Shown: positions 33,788 through 42,891 of the stretch, piece by piece
Layout of the letters: each line of letters opens with the position of its first letter
How positions within the stretch are numbered: the first letter of the stretch is position 1
Source: Bacillota bacterium
Lineage (GTDB): Bacteria > Bacillota > Clostridia > Tissierellales > MES13
DNA length: 64,000 nt
Assembly: GCA_009711785.1 (NCBI GenBank)
Contig: VENA01000038.1
Span: forward strand, 1 to 64,000
Reading direction: 5' to 3'
Program-made: the position numbers and the translations under genes
The notes under the pieces: model-generated
What the model was told of the DNA's origin: nothing
Seen by the model: the letters and a program-made list of their open reading frames with translations, nothing else
Databases searched by the model: none

Positions 33788-34516
33788 ATGCTTAAAGTAA
33801 AGGGTTTATATAAATCATTTGGAAATTTAGATGTATTAAAAAATATTAACTTAAATGTAGATAAGGGTAAAGTTGTTGTTATAATAGGGCCATCAGGTTC
33901 AGGTAAATCAACATTATTAAGGAGCTTAAATCTACTTGAACAACCAGATAAGGGAAGTATAAAAATAGATTATATAAAGATAGATGCAAGCAACATTAGT
34001 AAAATAGATACTTTAAATCTTAGGAAAAGTACTTCGATGGTTTTTCAACATTTTGGGCTTTTTAAAAACAAGACGGCATTAGAAAATGTTATGGAAGGAT
34101 TATTAGTAGTAAAAAAAATTAAGTATAGTGAAGCAATGGAATTAGGTAAATATTTCATGGATAAAGTTGGCTTGCCGGATAAATATGATAGCTATCCTTC
34201 CCAATTATCAGGAGGGCAAAAACAAAGAGTTGCTATAGCAAGAGCAATGGCTATAAAACCAAAAGTTATGCTATTTGATGAACCAACATCTGCACTAGAT
34301 CCTGAACTTGTAAATGAGGTATTAAAAGTAATGCAAAATTTAGCACATGAAAACATGACAATGGTGATAGTTACCCATGAAATGAAATTTGCAGAAAAAG
34401 TAGCAGATGAAATAATTTTTATGGATAAGGGAGAAATCATTGATAAAGGGTCTTCAGATTATATCTTTTACAAAAGTGATAACCCTAGGATTAATAATTT
34501 TATAAAGGATTTATAG
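33788..34516 (+). CDS. Amino-acid ABC transporter ATP-binding protein
   Basis: A 242-residue ATPase of the GlnQ/TcyC type. Walker A GPSGSGKST, Q-loop MVFQHFGLF, signature LSGGQKQRVAIARAMA, Walker B VMLFDEPTSALDPE and the switch His in VTHEM are intact. AGGAGGG precedes the ATG. It completes the importer with the binding protein and permease and ends at a hairpin. Confidence 0.95.
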   Translation: MLKVKGLYKSFGNLDVLKNINLNVDKGKVVVIIGPSGSGKSTLLRSLNLLEQPDKGSIKIDYIKIDASNISKIDTLNLRKSTSMVFQHFGLFKNKTALENVMEGLLVVKKIKYSEAMELGKYFMDKVGLPDKYDSYPSQLSGGQKQRVAIARAMAIKPKVMLFDEPTSALDPELVNEVLKVMQNLAHENMTMVIVTHEMKFAEKVADEIIFMDKGEIIDKGSSDYIFYKSDNPRINNFIKDL

Positions 34517-34530
34517 AGTAATATTTGAAG

Positions 34531-34562
34531 AAAGGATATGGTTTTTAAAAATCATATCCTTT
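34531..34562 (+). terminator. Hairpin after the cystine importer operon
   Basis: AAAGGATATG pairs with CATATCCTTT around a 12-base AT loop. The T tract is short. Most of the following 34563-34768 is AT-rich and holds the iron operon promoter and Fur box. Confidence 0.7.
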
Positions 34563-34625
34563 AATAATTTAGCAAAGATTAAATTTTAGTTATATTTCTT
34601 TTTTTTAGTAATTTAAAATTTATTG

Positions 34626-34680
34626 TTGACAATAAGATAAAAGTTTTATAATATTTAAATAGAAATGATAATCATTATCA
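34626..34680 (+). promoter_or_regulatory. Promoter and Fur box for the iron importer operon
   Basis: TGATAATCATTATCA at 34666-34680 is a perfect 15-base palindrome matching the Fur 7-1-7 box. TTGACA at 34626-34631 is followed by TAATAT at 34649-34654 (17-base spacer) or TATAAT at 34647-34652 (15). The box lies just downstream of the expected start, a position for Fur-iron repression. Another palindrome, ATCAATGCATTGAT, occurs at about 34695-34708. Confidence 0.85.
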
Positions 34681-34768
34681 ATTTAAAACTTTTATCAATG
34701 CATTGATGGAAAAGTAAAAAATTGAATAATCAATTATAGTTTTAAAAATAAAAGGAGGAATTAAAAAG

Positions 34769-35839
34769 ATGAGAAGGAATGTAAGAAATATTTCTATAGG
34801 TTTAGTATTAGCATTAACATTATTAGTATTTGCAGGGTGTTCAACTAATGAGGTAAATAAAACAGATGATTTAGAAACTGAAAAGAAGAAAGTTGTAAAT
34901 CTTTATACAAACAGACATTATGATACAGATGAAAAATTATTAGAGACATTTACAGAAGAAACAGGTATAAAAGTAAATGTTGTAAAGGGAAATTCAGATG
35001 AATTAATAGAAAGACTTGATAGAGAAGGAAAGGATACTAAAGCAGATTTATTAATTACTGCTGATGCTGGAAGACTATACAGAGCTAAAGAAAAGGACCT
35101 ATTACAATCAGCAAAAAGTGAAGTTTTAGATAAAAACATTCCAGAAAACTTAAGAGATCAAGACAATGAATGGTTTGGTTTAACTGTAAGAGGAAGAGTA
35201 ATAGTATATTCAAAGGATAGAGTAGATCCTGAAGAACTATCAACTTATGAGGACTTAATAAATTCTAAGTGGAATAAAAAGATATTAGTAAGATCATCAT
35301 CTAATATATATAATCAATCATTACTTGCTTCTTTGATTGAGATAAATGGAGAAGAAAAAGCTAAAGAATGGGCTAAAGGCGTAGTTAAAAATATGGCAAG
35401 AGATCCAAAGGGTAATGATAGAGCACAGGCAACTGCTGTAGTAGCTGGAGAAGGAGATTTAGCTATAATGAATACCTATTACATAGGTAAAATGTTAAAT
35501 TCTTCAAATCCTGAAGAAGTAAAAGTGGCTGAAAATGTAGGGGTATTCTTCCCAAGTCAAAATACATCAGGAACCCATATAAATGTAAGTGGAATCGGAC
35601 TTACAAAACATGCTAAAAATAAGGATAATGCAATAAAACTTATGGAGTTTTTATCTAGTGAAAAAGCACAAAAACAATTTGCTGAAGCTAATTATGAATA
35701 TCCAGCAAACCCATCGGTTGAACCATCTGAACTATTAAAATCATGGGGAGAATTTGAAACGCAAAATATAAACTTATCAAAATTAGGAGAAAACAATAAA
35801 AAGGCAGTAAAAATATTTAATGAAGTAGGTTGGAAGTAA
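34769..35839 (+). CDS. Ferric iron ABC transporter substrate-binding lipoprotein (FutA/FbpA-like)
   Basis: A 356-residue lipoprotein with lipobox FAGC (Cys24) and a class of binding fold used for Fe3+. The start VVNLYTNRHYDTDEKLLETF is typical of FutA1/FbpA proteins, with Tyr residues (including the pair in MNTYYIGKM) that can coordinate iron. AGGAGG precedes the ATG. The Fur box upstream and the permease and ATPase genes downstream define a three-gene iron import operon, with a hairpin between this gene and the permease that may keep the binding protein in excess. Confidence 0.92.
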   Translation: MRRNVRNISIGLVLALTLLVFAGCSTNEVNKTDDLETEKKKVVNLYTNRHYDTDEKLLETFTEETGIKVNVVKGNSDELIERLDREGKDTKADLLITADAGRLYRAKEKDLLQSAKSEVLDKNIPENLRDQDNEWFGLTVRGRVIVYSKDRVDPEELSTYEDLINSKWNKKILVRSSSNIYNQSLLASLIEINGEEKAKEWAKGVVKNMARDPKGNDRAQATAVVAGEGDLAIMNTYYIGKMLNSSNPEEVKVAENVGVFFPSQNTSGTHINVSGIGLTKHAKNKDNAIKLMEFLSSEKAQKQFAEANYEYPANPSVEPSELLKSWGEFETQNINLSKLGENNKKAVKIFNEVGWK

Positions 35840-35845
35840 TAATGT

Positions 35846-35874
35846 AAAAGTAGCCCTTAGGGCTGCTTTTATAT
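35846..35874 (+). terminator. Terminator between iron-binding protein and permease genes
   Basis: AAAAGTAGCCC pairs with GGGCTGCTTTT around TTA, followed by ATATATA. It probably gives partial termination within the operon. Confidence 0.75.
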
Positions 35875-35922
35875 ATACAAATCAATTCCTTTTAATTTAT
35901 TAAAGATAAGGAAGTGAAAAAA

Positions 35923-37566
35923 TTGATTAAAGTAAGGGATATAAAATCAAATATAAATCTTTGGTCTATATTAAGTTTAATTTTTATAATATTAATTGTA
36001 TTGCCTAATTTAAATATTTTTATAAATATCTTTAACGAATCAAATCAAAATTGGAATCACATTAAGGAATATCTTTTAAAAGATTATATAATAAATTCTT
36101 TAACACTAATTATGTTTACAGGGCTATTCACTATATTTATAGGTACAAGTCTATCTTGGTTAATATCAGTATATGATTTTCCCTTTAGAAATTTCTTTAA
36201 ATGGGGACTTATATTACCATTAGCTATCCCACCATATATAGGAGCGTATACTTATAATGGTCTTTTAAATTATACTGGTGTTATTCAGAGTTTTTTAAGG
36301 AATTTTTATAATATACAAGTAAACCAAAAATATTTTAATGTAATGTCTATAAAGGGCGCTATATTTATATTTACAATATTTTTATTTCCCTATGTATATA
36401 TAATTACAAAATCATATTTAGAAAAACAATCTTCATCATTAATAGAAAATGCCAGGGTATTAGGAAGGAATTCAATGGAAACCTTTGTTTATGTAGTACT
36501 TCCTATATCTAGAGGAGCTATTATAGGCGGGGTTAGTTTAGTAATATTAGAGGTTTTGAATGACTATGGTGTAGTTAAGTATTTTGGAATCCCTACATTT
36601 AGTACTGCTATTTTTAAGACATGGTTTTCAATGGGAGATATAGATTCAGCTGTTAAGTTAGCTTCAATATTAATGTTTTTAGTTTTCATTATTTTAATTT
36701 TAGAAAAATTTTTAAGGGGAAGAAAAAAATATAGCTATACTACATCGAAAATAACACCAATATCAAGGAAAAGATTAAAAGGATTTAAGGGTAAATTAGC
36801 CTTTAGCTTTTGTTTTTTAATATTTAGTATAGGTTTTTTAATCCCTACATTACAATTAATCCATTGGAGTTTACTTACCTATAAGGATATTTTAAATATA
36901 AGGTTTGTAAAACTTATAGTTAATTCTTTATCTATAGCCTTAATTTCATCGGTATTAATTATAATTATAGCTATTGTAATAGCAAACTATTGTAGACTAA
37001 AGAATAATTTCTTATCTAAAATATATTCAAAGACTACACTAGTTGGATATTCAATACCAGGAGCTGTAATATCTATAGGAGTAATATTATTTTTTATAAA
37101 CATAGATAATAGATTATATTGGGTTTATAAAATGATAAATAAAAACTCAGCTAAATTAGTTCTTAGTACAAGCATAATAATGCTTATATTTGCTTATATA
37201 ATGAGATTTTTAGCTATAGGTTATAATTCCATAGAGTCTGGATTTGAAAAGGTCGGCAATAAATTTTTTGAAGCATCTAGAACATTAGGAATGGGTATAA
37301 CAGAAACATTTATCAAAGTAGATTTTAAAATGATAAAACCAGCAATTTTAAGTGGATTCATATTAGTTTTTGTTGATATTTTAAAGGAATTACCCTTAAC
37401 ACTAATTTTAAGACCATTTAATTTTAATACTTTATCAACTAAAGCATTCGAATATGCTAGTGATGAAATGATTCAAGAAGCTAGTATAGCTTCACTTATT
37501 ATAATTATTATAAGTGTAATTTCAATTTACTTTTTTTATAAAGCAGGTAATAAGGAGGAAGTTTAA
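35923..37566 (+). CDS. Ferric iron ABC transporter permease (FbpB-like, duplicated permease domain)
   Basis: About 547 residues with some twelve transmembrane helices: two binding-protein-dependent permease domains in one chain, as in FbpB/SfuB. EAA-loop motifs are ENARVLGRNSMETFVYVVLP in the first half and EASRTLGMGITETFIKVDF in the second. The TTG at 35923 is preferred over the GTG at 35914, since AAGGAAGTG at 35908-35916 overlaps the GTG. Its last base overlaps the ATPase start codon. Confidence 0.92.
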   Translation: MIKVRDIKSNINLWSILSLIFIILIVLPNLNIFINIFNESNQNWNHIKEYLLKDYIINSLTLIMFTGLFTIFIGTSLSWLISVYDFPFRNFFKWGLILPLAIPPYIGAYTYNGLLNYTGVIQSFLRNFYNIQVNQKYFNVMSIKGAIFIFTIFLFPYVYIITKSYLEKQSSSLIENARVLGRNSMETFVYVVLPISRGAIIGGVSLVILEVLNDYGVVKYFGIPTFSTAIFKTWFSMGDIDSAVKLASILMFLVFIILILEKFLRGRKKYSYTTSKITPISRKRLKGFKGKLAFSFCFLIFSIGFLIPTLQLIHWSLLTYKDILNIRFVKLIVNSLSIALISSVLIIIIAIVIANYCRLKNNFLSKIYSKTTLVGYSIPGAVISIGVILFFINIDNRLYWVYKMINKNSAKLVLSTSIIMLIFAYIMRFLAIGYNSIESGFEKVGNKFFEASRTLGMGITETFIKVDFKMIKPAILSGFILVFVDILKELPLTLILRPFNFNTLSTKAFEYASDEMIQEASIASLIIIIISVISIYFFYKAGNKEEV

Positions 37567-38249
37567 TGTTTTTAAAAATTGAAGGATTAAAGTTTAGATA
37601 TAAAAATGCTAAAGAAGAAACTATCAAAGATTTTAGTATAGATATTAATAAAGGAGAAACTATTTCTATATTTGGAGAAAGTGGTAGTGGGAAAAGTACT
37701 ATACTAAGATTATTAGCAGGATTAGAAATACCTAGTAGTGGATTAATTAAGATAGATAATGATATGATTGTAAATGATAAAAATTTTGTATTACCTGAAC
37801 AAAGAGATGTGGGTATGTTTTTTCAGGATTATGCATTGTTTCCCCATATGACTGTGGCTAAAAATATAAAGTTTGGATTAAAATACATGAATAAAAAACA
37901 AAAAAATCACAGATTACAAGAGGTATTAGATTTAGTAAATCTAACAGGACTTAAATCTAGGTATCCTTATGAATTAAGTGGAGGTCAACAGCAAAGAGTA
38001 GCATTGGCAAGAGCATTAGCCCCTAAACCTTCCATATTATTATTAGACGAACCATTTAGTAATTTAGATACAGATTTGCAAACTAAAATTAGAAAAGAAT
38101 TAAAAAAAATATTAAATAAGACAAAGATTACCTCCATCTTTGTTACCCATGATAGAGAAGATTCTAAAAGTATTGCTGATAGAGTTATAGTATTAAATCA
38201 AGGGAAAATTATCGATAAAGGAAAGCCAAAGGATATTTTTAAAAGTTAA
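37566..38249 (+). CDS. Ferric iron ABC transporter ATP-binding protein (FbpC-like)
   Basis: A 227-residue ATPase: Walker A GESGSGKST, Q-loop MFFQDYALFPHMTVA, signature LSGGQQQRVALARALA, Walker B ILLLDEPFSNLD and VTHDRED. It is shorter than classic FbpC proteins and lacks the C-terminal regulatory domain. AAGGAGG lies at the end of the permease gene and the two genes share one base, so translation is coupled. Confidence 0.93.
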   Translation: MFLKIEGLKFRYKNAKEETIKDFSIDINKGETISIFGESGSGKSTILRLLAGLEIPSSGLIKIDNDMIVNDKNFVLPEQRDVGMFFQDYALFPHMTVAKNIKFGLKYMNKKQKNHRLQEVLDLVNLTGLKSRYPYELSGGQQQRVALARALAPKPSILLLDEPFSNLDTDLQTKIRKELKKILNKTKITSIFVTHDREDSKSIADRVIVLNQGKIIDKGKPKDIFKS

Positions 38250-38311
38250 GACTAATATGAAAAATAAACACTAGTTTTTTTATTACTATTATACTTATAA
38301 ACAATTAAATA

Positions 38312-38348
38312 TAGACATCTAAGCTTACCTTTGTTATAATTGTAACAA
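38312..38348 (+). promoter_or_regulatory. hydE promoter with a Rex-like operator
   Basis: TAGACA at 38312-38317 and TATAAT at 38335-38340 are 17 bases apart. Across the -10 and start lies the inverted repeat TTGTTATAATTGTAACAA (38331-38348). It matches the clostridial Rex consensus TTGTTAA-N4-TTAACAA with one mismatch per half. Rex represses fermentation and hydrogenase genes when NADH is low, and a site over the -10 would block initiation. Confidence 0.6.
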
Positions 38349-38510
38349 AGAGATCTATACAACTGGTATATTCCGGTTTTATAGATAAATAAAAATCTAA
38401 CCTAATCGCAAGGAAAATTCTAAGTGAAAGGGAAGGTGTAATAGTAATTAAATACCTAGGGATACCTTTGTATTTTTTTAAAACCTTCCAAGATATGGAG
38501 GGTATTTTTT
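38347..38510 (+). promoter_or_regulatory. Structured riboswitch-like leader upstream of hydE, class not recognised
   Basis: A leader of about 165 bases with a closed hairpin at 38353-38386 (ATCTATA with TATAGAT, AACTGG with CCGGTT). A conserved-looking stretch CCTAATCGCAAGG follows. An expression platform of three competing stems is visible: AAGGTGT (38433-38439) with ATACCTT (38462-38468); GGAAGGT (38431-38437) with ACCTTCC (38483-38489); and the terminator ACCTTCC with GGAGGGT (38497-38503) plus a T run. Forming the first stem frees the terminator, so a ligand-stabilised aptamer would be an OFF switch. It matches none of the riboswitch classes I can recall. Confidence 0.6.
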
Positions 38511-38526
38511 ATTTAGGAGGGAAAAA

Positions 38527-39582
38527 ATGAAAAATTTACTTAATAAATTAAGAGATAATAATTATTTATCCTACGATGAGTTACTTAAAGTTATAGAAAA
38601 TATTGATGGATATAAAGACATATTATTTCAATACGCAGTGGATGTAAGAAAAAAGTATTATGGTACCGATGTATATATGAGAGGACTTATTGAGTTTTCG
38701 AATTACTGTAGTAAAAATTGTAAATATTGTGGACTAAGAAGGGATAATAAAAAGGTAAAAAGATATAGACTTTCAACAGAAGAAATTTTAGATTGTTGTA
38801 AAGAAGGATATAGACTTGGATATAGAACGTTTGTATTACAAAGTGGAGAAGATCCATATTTTGATGATGAAAAACTTATTAGTTTAGTAAAAAAAATAAA
38901 GAAAAATTTTAATGAAGCTGCTATAACTCTATCCATAGGAGAAAGGTCTTTTGAAAGCTATAAAAAATTAAAAAATGCTGGAGTAGATAGATATCTACTT
39001 AGACATGAAACGGCATCGGAAGATCTTTATAAAAGCCTTCATAAAGATATGAGTTTTTCTAATAGAAGGAAATGTATAAAGGCTTTAAAAGATTTAAATT
39101 ATCAAGTAGGAGCAGGATTTATGGTAGGGCTTCCTAATCAAACTAATAAAGATTTAGTTAGAGATTTATTATTTTTAAAAGGCTTAGAACCTGAAATGGT
39201 GGGAATAGGACCTTTTATATCCCATCCAGACACACCCTTAGGTGAGTTTGAGAATGGAACTGTTGAAAAGACACGTATTATGTTAGCATTAACGAGACTT
39301 TTATTACCTAAGGTGTTACTTCCTTCTACAACTGCATTAGGAACATTAGATAATTTAGGAAGGGAAAAAGCATTAAAATCAGGTGCAAATGTAGTAATGC
39401 CAAATTTATCACCTACTAGTGTTAGAAAGGATTATGAAATATATAAAGATAAAATATGTACAGGGGATGAAGCAGCCCATTGTAGAAAATGTATTGAAGG
39501 AAGAATAAATAGTGCAGGTTATAAAGTCAACATGGACAGAGGGGATCACATATCACTTCAAAAGTTTAAAAAATATATTTAG
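38527..39582 (+). CDS. hydE: [FeFe]-hydrogenase H-cluster radical SAM maturase HydE
   Basis: A 351-residue radical SAM enzyme that helps build the H-cluster of [FeFe] hydrogenase. The CxxxCxxC cluster is Cys61, Cys65 and Cys68 in YCSKNCKYCGLRRDN. VLQSGEDPYF, RHETASEDLYKSLHK and GAGFMVGLPNQTNKDL are characteristic of HydE. A second Cys set near the C-terminus, CTGDEAAHCRKC, corresponds to the accessory cluster of the family. AGGAGGG precedes the ATG. HydF, HydG and hydrogenase genes are not in the window. Confidence 0.93.
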   Translation: MKNLLNKLRDNNYLSYDELLKVIENIDGYKDILFQYAVDVRKKYYGTDVYMRGLIEFSNYCSKNCKYCGLRRDNKKVKRYRLSTEEILDCCKEGYRLGYRTFVLQSGEDPYFDDEKLISLVKKIKKNFNEAAITLSIGERSFESYKKLKNAGVDRYLLRHETASEDLYKSLHKDMSFSNRRKCIKALKDLNYQVGAGFMVGLPNQTNKDLVRDLLFLKGLEPEMVGIGPFISHPDTPLGEFENGTVEKTRIMLALTRLLLPKVLLPSTTALGTLDNLGREKALKSGANVVMPNLSPTSVRKDYEIYKDKICTGDEAAHCRKCIEGRINSAGYKVNMDRGDHISLQKFKKYI

Positions 39583-39618
39583 GGTATATATAATAAAAAC
39601 ACATTTTGGGGTGATAAA

Positions 39619-40191
39619 ATGGGAAGAGAATTTCAATATGATATTATGGAAGAAATAAAAAAGCGATGGTCTCCTAGAGCTTTTAGTGAAGAGAAAGTTA
39701 ATAAAGATGATTTATATGCAATATTTGAAGCAGCAAGATTTGCTCCATCATGCTTCAATGAGCAACCTTGGAAATACATTATAGCAGAGGATGAAAAAGA
39801 TTTATCAGTCATGAGAAAGTTTATGTTTGATGGAAATAGGATATGGGCTGATAAAGCACAAGTACTTGCTTTAGTTATTTCTAATAACACATTTTGGAAT
39901 GGTAAGAAAAATAGATGGAATCAATTTGATGCAGGAACAAGTTGGGGATATTTATCCCTAGAAGCTCAAAGAAGGGGTCTTATAACCCATGCAATGGGTG
40001 GGTTTGATAGAAGGAAAGCTAGAAAAGAATTAAATATTCCTGATAAATATGACATCATAGCTATGATAGCAATAGGAAAAATGGGAAATAAAGAAGATTT
40101 ACCTAAAGATATAAAAGAAAGAGAAAAACCAGGACTTAGAGCACCTTTAAACAAGTCTTTAATAAATTTAAATTACTTTAAAGATAAATAA
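39619..40191 (+). CDS. Nitroreductase family protein
   Basis: A 190-residue flavin-dependent oxidoreductase of the nitroreductase fold. RWSPRAFSEEKV near the N-terminus, AARFAPSCFNEQPWKYI for FMN binding and AIGKMGNKEDLP near the C-terminus are typical. The natural substrate is not predictable. It begins 36 bases after hydE with no terminator between and is probably co-transcribed with it. A terminator follows. Confidence 0.88.
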   Translation: MGREFQYDIMEEIKKRWSPRAFSEEKVNKDDLYAIFEAARFAPSCFNEQPWKYIIAEDEKDLSVMRKFMFDGNRIWADKAQVLALVISNNTFWNGKKNRWNQFDAGTSWGYLSLEAQRRGLITHAMGGFDRRKARKELNIPDKYDIIAMIAIGKMGNKEDLPKDIKEREKPGLRAPLNKSLINLNYFKDK

Positions 40192-40233
40192 AGAGTAACA
40201 AAAACCTTAATTGGTTTTTGTTACTCTTTTATT
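40190..40233. terminator. Bidirectional terminator
   Basis: A 16-base perfect stem (40191-40206 with 40213-40228, core GAGTAACAAAAACC) with A and T tracts, between the nitroreductase gene and the convergent lysC gene. Confidence 0.92.
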
Positions 40234-40235
40234 TA

Positions 40236-41444
40236 TTAATATCCAGCAAGTTCAAATTTGTTATGAAGATGTTGTAGGGCATCTACACCTTTTTTTCTGT
40301 CTATAATACATGATATTTTAATCTCTGATGTACTAATCATTTCAATATTAATATCTTGTTCATAAAGGCCTTCAAAGAAAGTTGATGCTACTTCAGAATT
40401 TCCAGCAAGGCCTGTACCAACTACTGATAATTTAGCTACTGTATCATCGTATACAACATCTTTAGCCCCTAAATCTTTAGCTATTTTTTTACAAAGGTTT
40501 ATTGACTGTTCTAAATAGTCTCTTTTTATCGTGAAAGAAATATCATTCACAGAATCTTTATTCATATTTTGTATTATCATATCTATTTGAATATTACTTT
40601 TAGCTAGAGCTTTAAAAAGCTTGAAAGCAATTCCAGGCTTATCTGGAACTTCTAATACAGTAATCTTAGCTGTATTTTCATCAAGGGATATACCTCTTAC
40701 CACAACTTTTTCCACTTCATTCACCTCCATTATTTTTGTACCGTTACCCTTTTTATGACTTGGTTTAACTACTAAAGGGATATTATAGTTACGGGCAAGT
40801 TCAACCGATCTAGGATGTAATACTTTAGCTCCTAAACTTGCAAGCTCAAGCATCTCATCATAGGAGATTTTATCTAATAGTTTAGCATCAGATACTTTTC
40901 TTGGGTCTGATGTATATACTCCATCAACGTCAGTATATATTTCGCATTTTTCTGCATTAAGTGCATTAGCTAAAGCAACTGCCGTTGTATCAGAACCGCC
41001 TCTACCTAGGGTTGTAATATCATTATTCTCGGTAACTCCTTGAAAACCTGCAACAATGACGATTTTATTGTTATTTAGTTCCTTTTTTATTCTATCTGAA
41101 TCAATTTTAGTAATCCTTAACTTTTCATTAGCTAGGATTTTACATTGGGATCCTGTAAGGGATATAACACTTTCATCTAAAGCTTCTATTGCCATAGCCA
41201 TCAAGGCTATAGATACTTGTTCTCCTGTGGATAGTAGCATATCAAGTTCCCTTTTAGATGGATTTGGGTTAATACTCTTTGCTTTATTTATTAAAATATC
41301 TGTAGTATCACCCATTGCAGATAATACAACCACTATTTTTTTACCACTATTTTTTATATTTACTATATTCTTTGCTATTTTTTTAATTTTTTCTATGGAA
41401 CCAACTGAAGTTCCACCATATTTTTGAACGATCAAATTTTTCAT
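40236..41444 (-). CDS. lysC: Aspartokinase
   Basis: Phosphorylates aspartate at the head of the Lys/Thr/Met pathway. About 402 residues: kinase domain with IVQKYGGTSVGS, VVLSAMGDTTD, TLGRGGSDTTAVALA and YTDVDGVYTSDPR, then two ACT domains (about 260-402) for feedback by end products. The ATG at 41444 is preferred, because AAAGG would touch the upstream ATG at 41453. It is the second gene of a hom-lysC operon with a 12-base gap. Which amino acid inhibits it cannot be read from sequence. Confidence 0.93.
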   Translation of the reverse strand: MKNLIVQKYGGTSVGSIEKIKKIAKNIVNIKNSGKKIVVVLSAMGDTTDILINKAKSINPNPSKRELDMLLSTGEQVSIALMAMAIEALDESVISLTGSQCKILANEKLRITKIDSDRIKKELNNNKIVIVAGFQGVTENNDITTLGRGGSDTTAVALANALNAEKCEIYTDVDGVYTSDPRKVSDAKLLDKISYDEMLELASLGAKVLHPRSVELARNYNIPLVVKPSHKKGNGTKIMEVNEVEKVVVRGISLDENTAKITVLEVPDKPGIAFKLFKALAKSNIQIDMIIQNMNKDSVNDISFTIKRDYLEQSINLCKKIAKDLGAKDVVYDDTVAKLSVVGTGLAGNSEVASTFFEGLYEQDINIEMISTSEIKISCIIDRKKGVDALQHLHNKFELAGY

Positions 41445-41456
41445 ATTATTCATCCT

Positions 41457-42719
41457 TTATATTATAGTTAAAGCAGCTTCTTTAGATTTCATATTTTTTA
41501 AAGCTCCATCAATTCTCACATAGCAAAAATCATTACCTTTAAAATCCATACTTCTAATAAAATCTTCCATTACATTCGATGGAATATGTTCAGTTACTAA
41601 AGCTAAATCTTCATTATTTAATATTTCATATTTAATATTAAATTTCTTTAATCTATTAAACACTTCACTATTTTTAATATCTTCTGATATTCTTATATAA
41701 TATCTGCCACTAAATAGTTTAGTATTAACCGATGAAATATTCTTTTCTTTGTATAAAGAATAATCAAAATCATTATTAATAATATCAACGACATCGGATA
41801 TAACTGCATTTGCTGTAGGACTTTTACCTGCACCTTGGCCATAAAAATTTAATTCTCCTACTTGATTACCTGTTACAGATACTATATTAAATGCATCCTT
41901 TACAGTAGAAAGGGTAGAATTTTCATTAACTAACATAGGTTCAACTACTGATGAAAATTTATTATCTTTTTTTATTGCATTTGCCACAAGCTTAATCTTA
42001 AGTCTAAGTTTCTTAAAAAATATAATATCTTCTTTCTTAATACTTTTTATACCACGACATAAAATATCTTTTAGTTCAATTTTAGATTTAAAAGCGATAG
42101 TTGAAAGGATTGCAAGTTTTCTTAAAACATCAAATCCCTCAATATCATTTGTAGGATCAGCTTCAGCATATCCTAAATCTTTAGCTAAACTTAAAGCATC
42201 ATCAAAACTTAAATTTTCATCAATCATTTTAGTTAATATGAAGTTAGTTGTTCCGTTTAATATACCTTTAATCTCTTTAATATCATTAATCTTACTAAGT
42301 TTAGTTAAAGGTTTAATAATAGGAATTCCACCTGCAACACTAGCTTCAAATAAGAATCCTAAATTATTATTATAAGCCTTTTCTGAAAGTTCATCTAAAT
42401 AAATAGATACTAACTCTTTATTTGCAGTTACAACATGTTTTTTATTGTTTAATGCTTTATTAATGTATTTATAGGCTGGATTTATTCCTCCCATAACTTC
42501 AATTACTATATCTATTTCAGGATTATCTATTATTTCGTTAGGATCATCAGTAAAGATATCCTTAGGATATTTAGAATCCCTTTCTTTGTTTATATTTCTA
42601 ACTAATATTTTACTAATCGTTATATTTTCATCTATAGAATTTTTAAAGGTTTTACTATTTAATATCTCATATACACCAGAGCCTACAGTACCAATACCTA
42701 ATAAACCAATTTTAACCAT
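41457..42719 (-). CDS. hom: Homoserine dehydrogenase
   Basis: Reduces aspartate semialdehyde to homoserine. The 420-residue protein has the Rossmann start IGLLGIGTVGSGVYEIL, the catalytic region GGINPAYKYINKAL and TANKELVS, and the substrate-site segments GILNGTTNFILTKM and GYAEADPTNDIEGFD. A C-terminal ACT-like domain (about 345-420) is present. AAGGATGG precedes the ATG. It is divergent from thrC, so the 172-base space between them probably holds shared regulation of threonine genes. Confidence 0.95.
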   Translation of the reverse strand: MVKIGLLGIGTVGSGVYEILNSKTFKNSIDENITISKILVRNINKERDSKYPKDIFTDDPNEIIDNPEIDIVIEVMGGINPAYKYINKALNNKKHVVTANKELVSIYLDELSEKAYNNNLGFLFEASVAGGIPIIKPLTKLSKINDIKEIKGILNGTTNFILTKMIDENLSFDDALSLAKDLGYAEADPTNDIEGFDVLRKLAILSTIAFKSKIELKDILCRGIKSIKKEDIIFFKKLRLKIKLVANAIKKDNKFSSVVEPMLVNENSTLSTVKDAFNIVSVTGNQVGELNFYGQGAGKSPTANAVISDVVDIINNDFDYSLYKEKNISSVNTKLFSGRYYIRISEDIKNSEVFNRLKKFNIKYEILNNEDLALVTEHIPSNVMEDFIRSMDFKGNDFCYVRIDGALKNMKSKEAALTII

Positions 42720-42891
42720 ACAGACACCATCCTTTTTTGTCTTTCTGTAAAAAACACTTGTTTTTCTATGATAAACATTATAACATATAATATAGATAAC
42801 ACAATACCTTTTTTAATATTAATTGTTATAATTGTAATTAAATAATAGGAATTAAGAAAAAATATGGATATAAATTATGGAGGTGTATTAT

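Noticed and set aside
38347..38510. Cobalamin or c-di-GMP riboswitch as identity of the hydE leader
   Set aside because: The cobalamin core (GCCACTG) and the GEMM core (GGACGCAAAGCC) are both absent, though GTGAAAGGGAAGG superficially recalls the former.
42823..42840. Rex-like repeat upstream of thrC (TTGTTATAATTGTAATTA)
   Set aside because: It shares the left half and centre with the hydE operator, but the right half is degraded and threonine synthesis has no known Rex link. Probably an AT-rich promoter resemblance.
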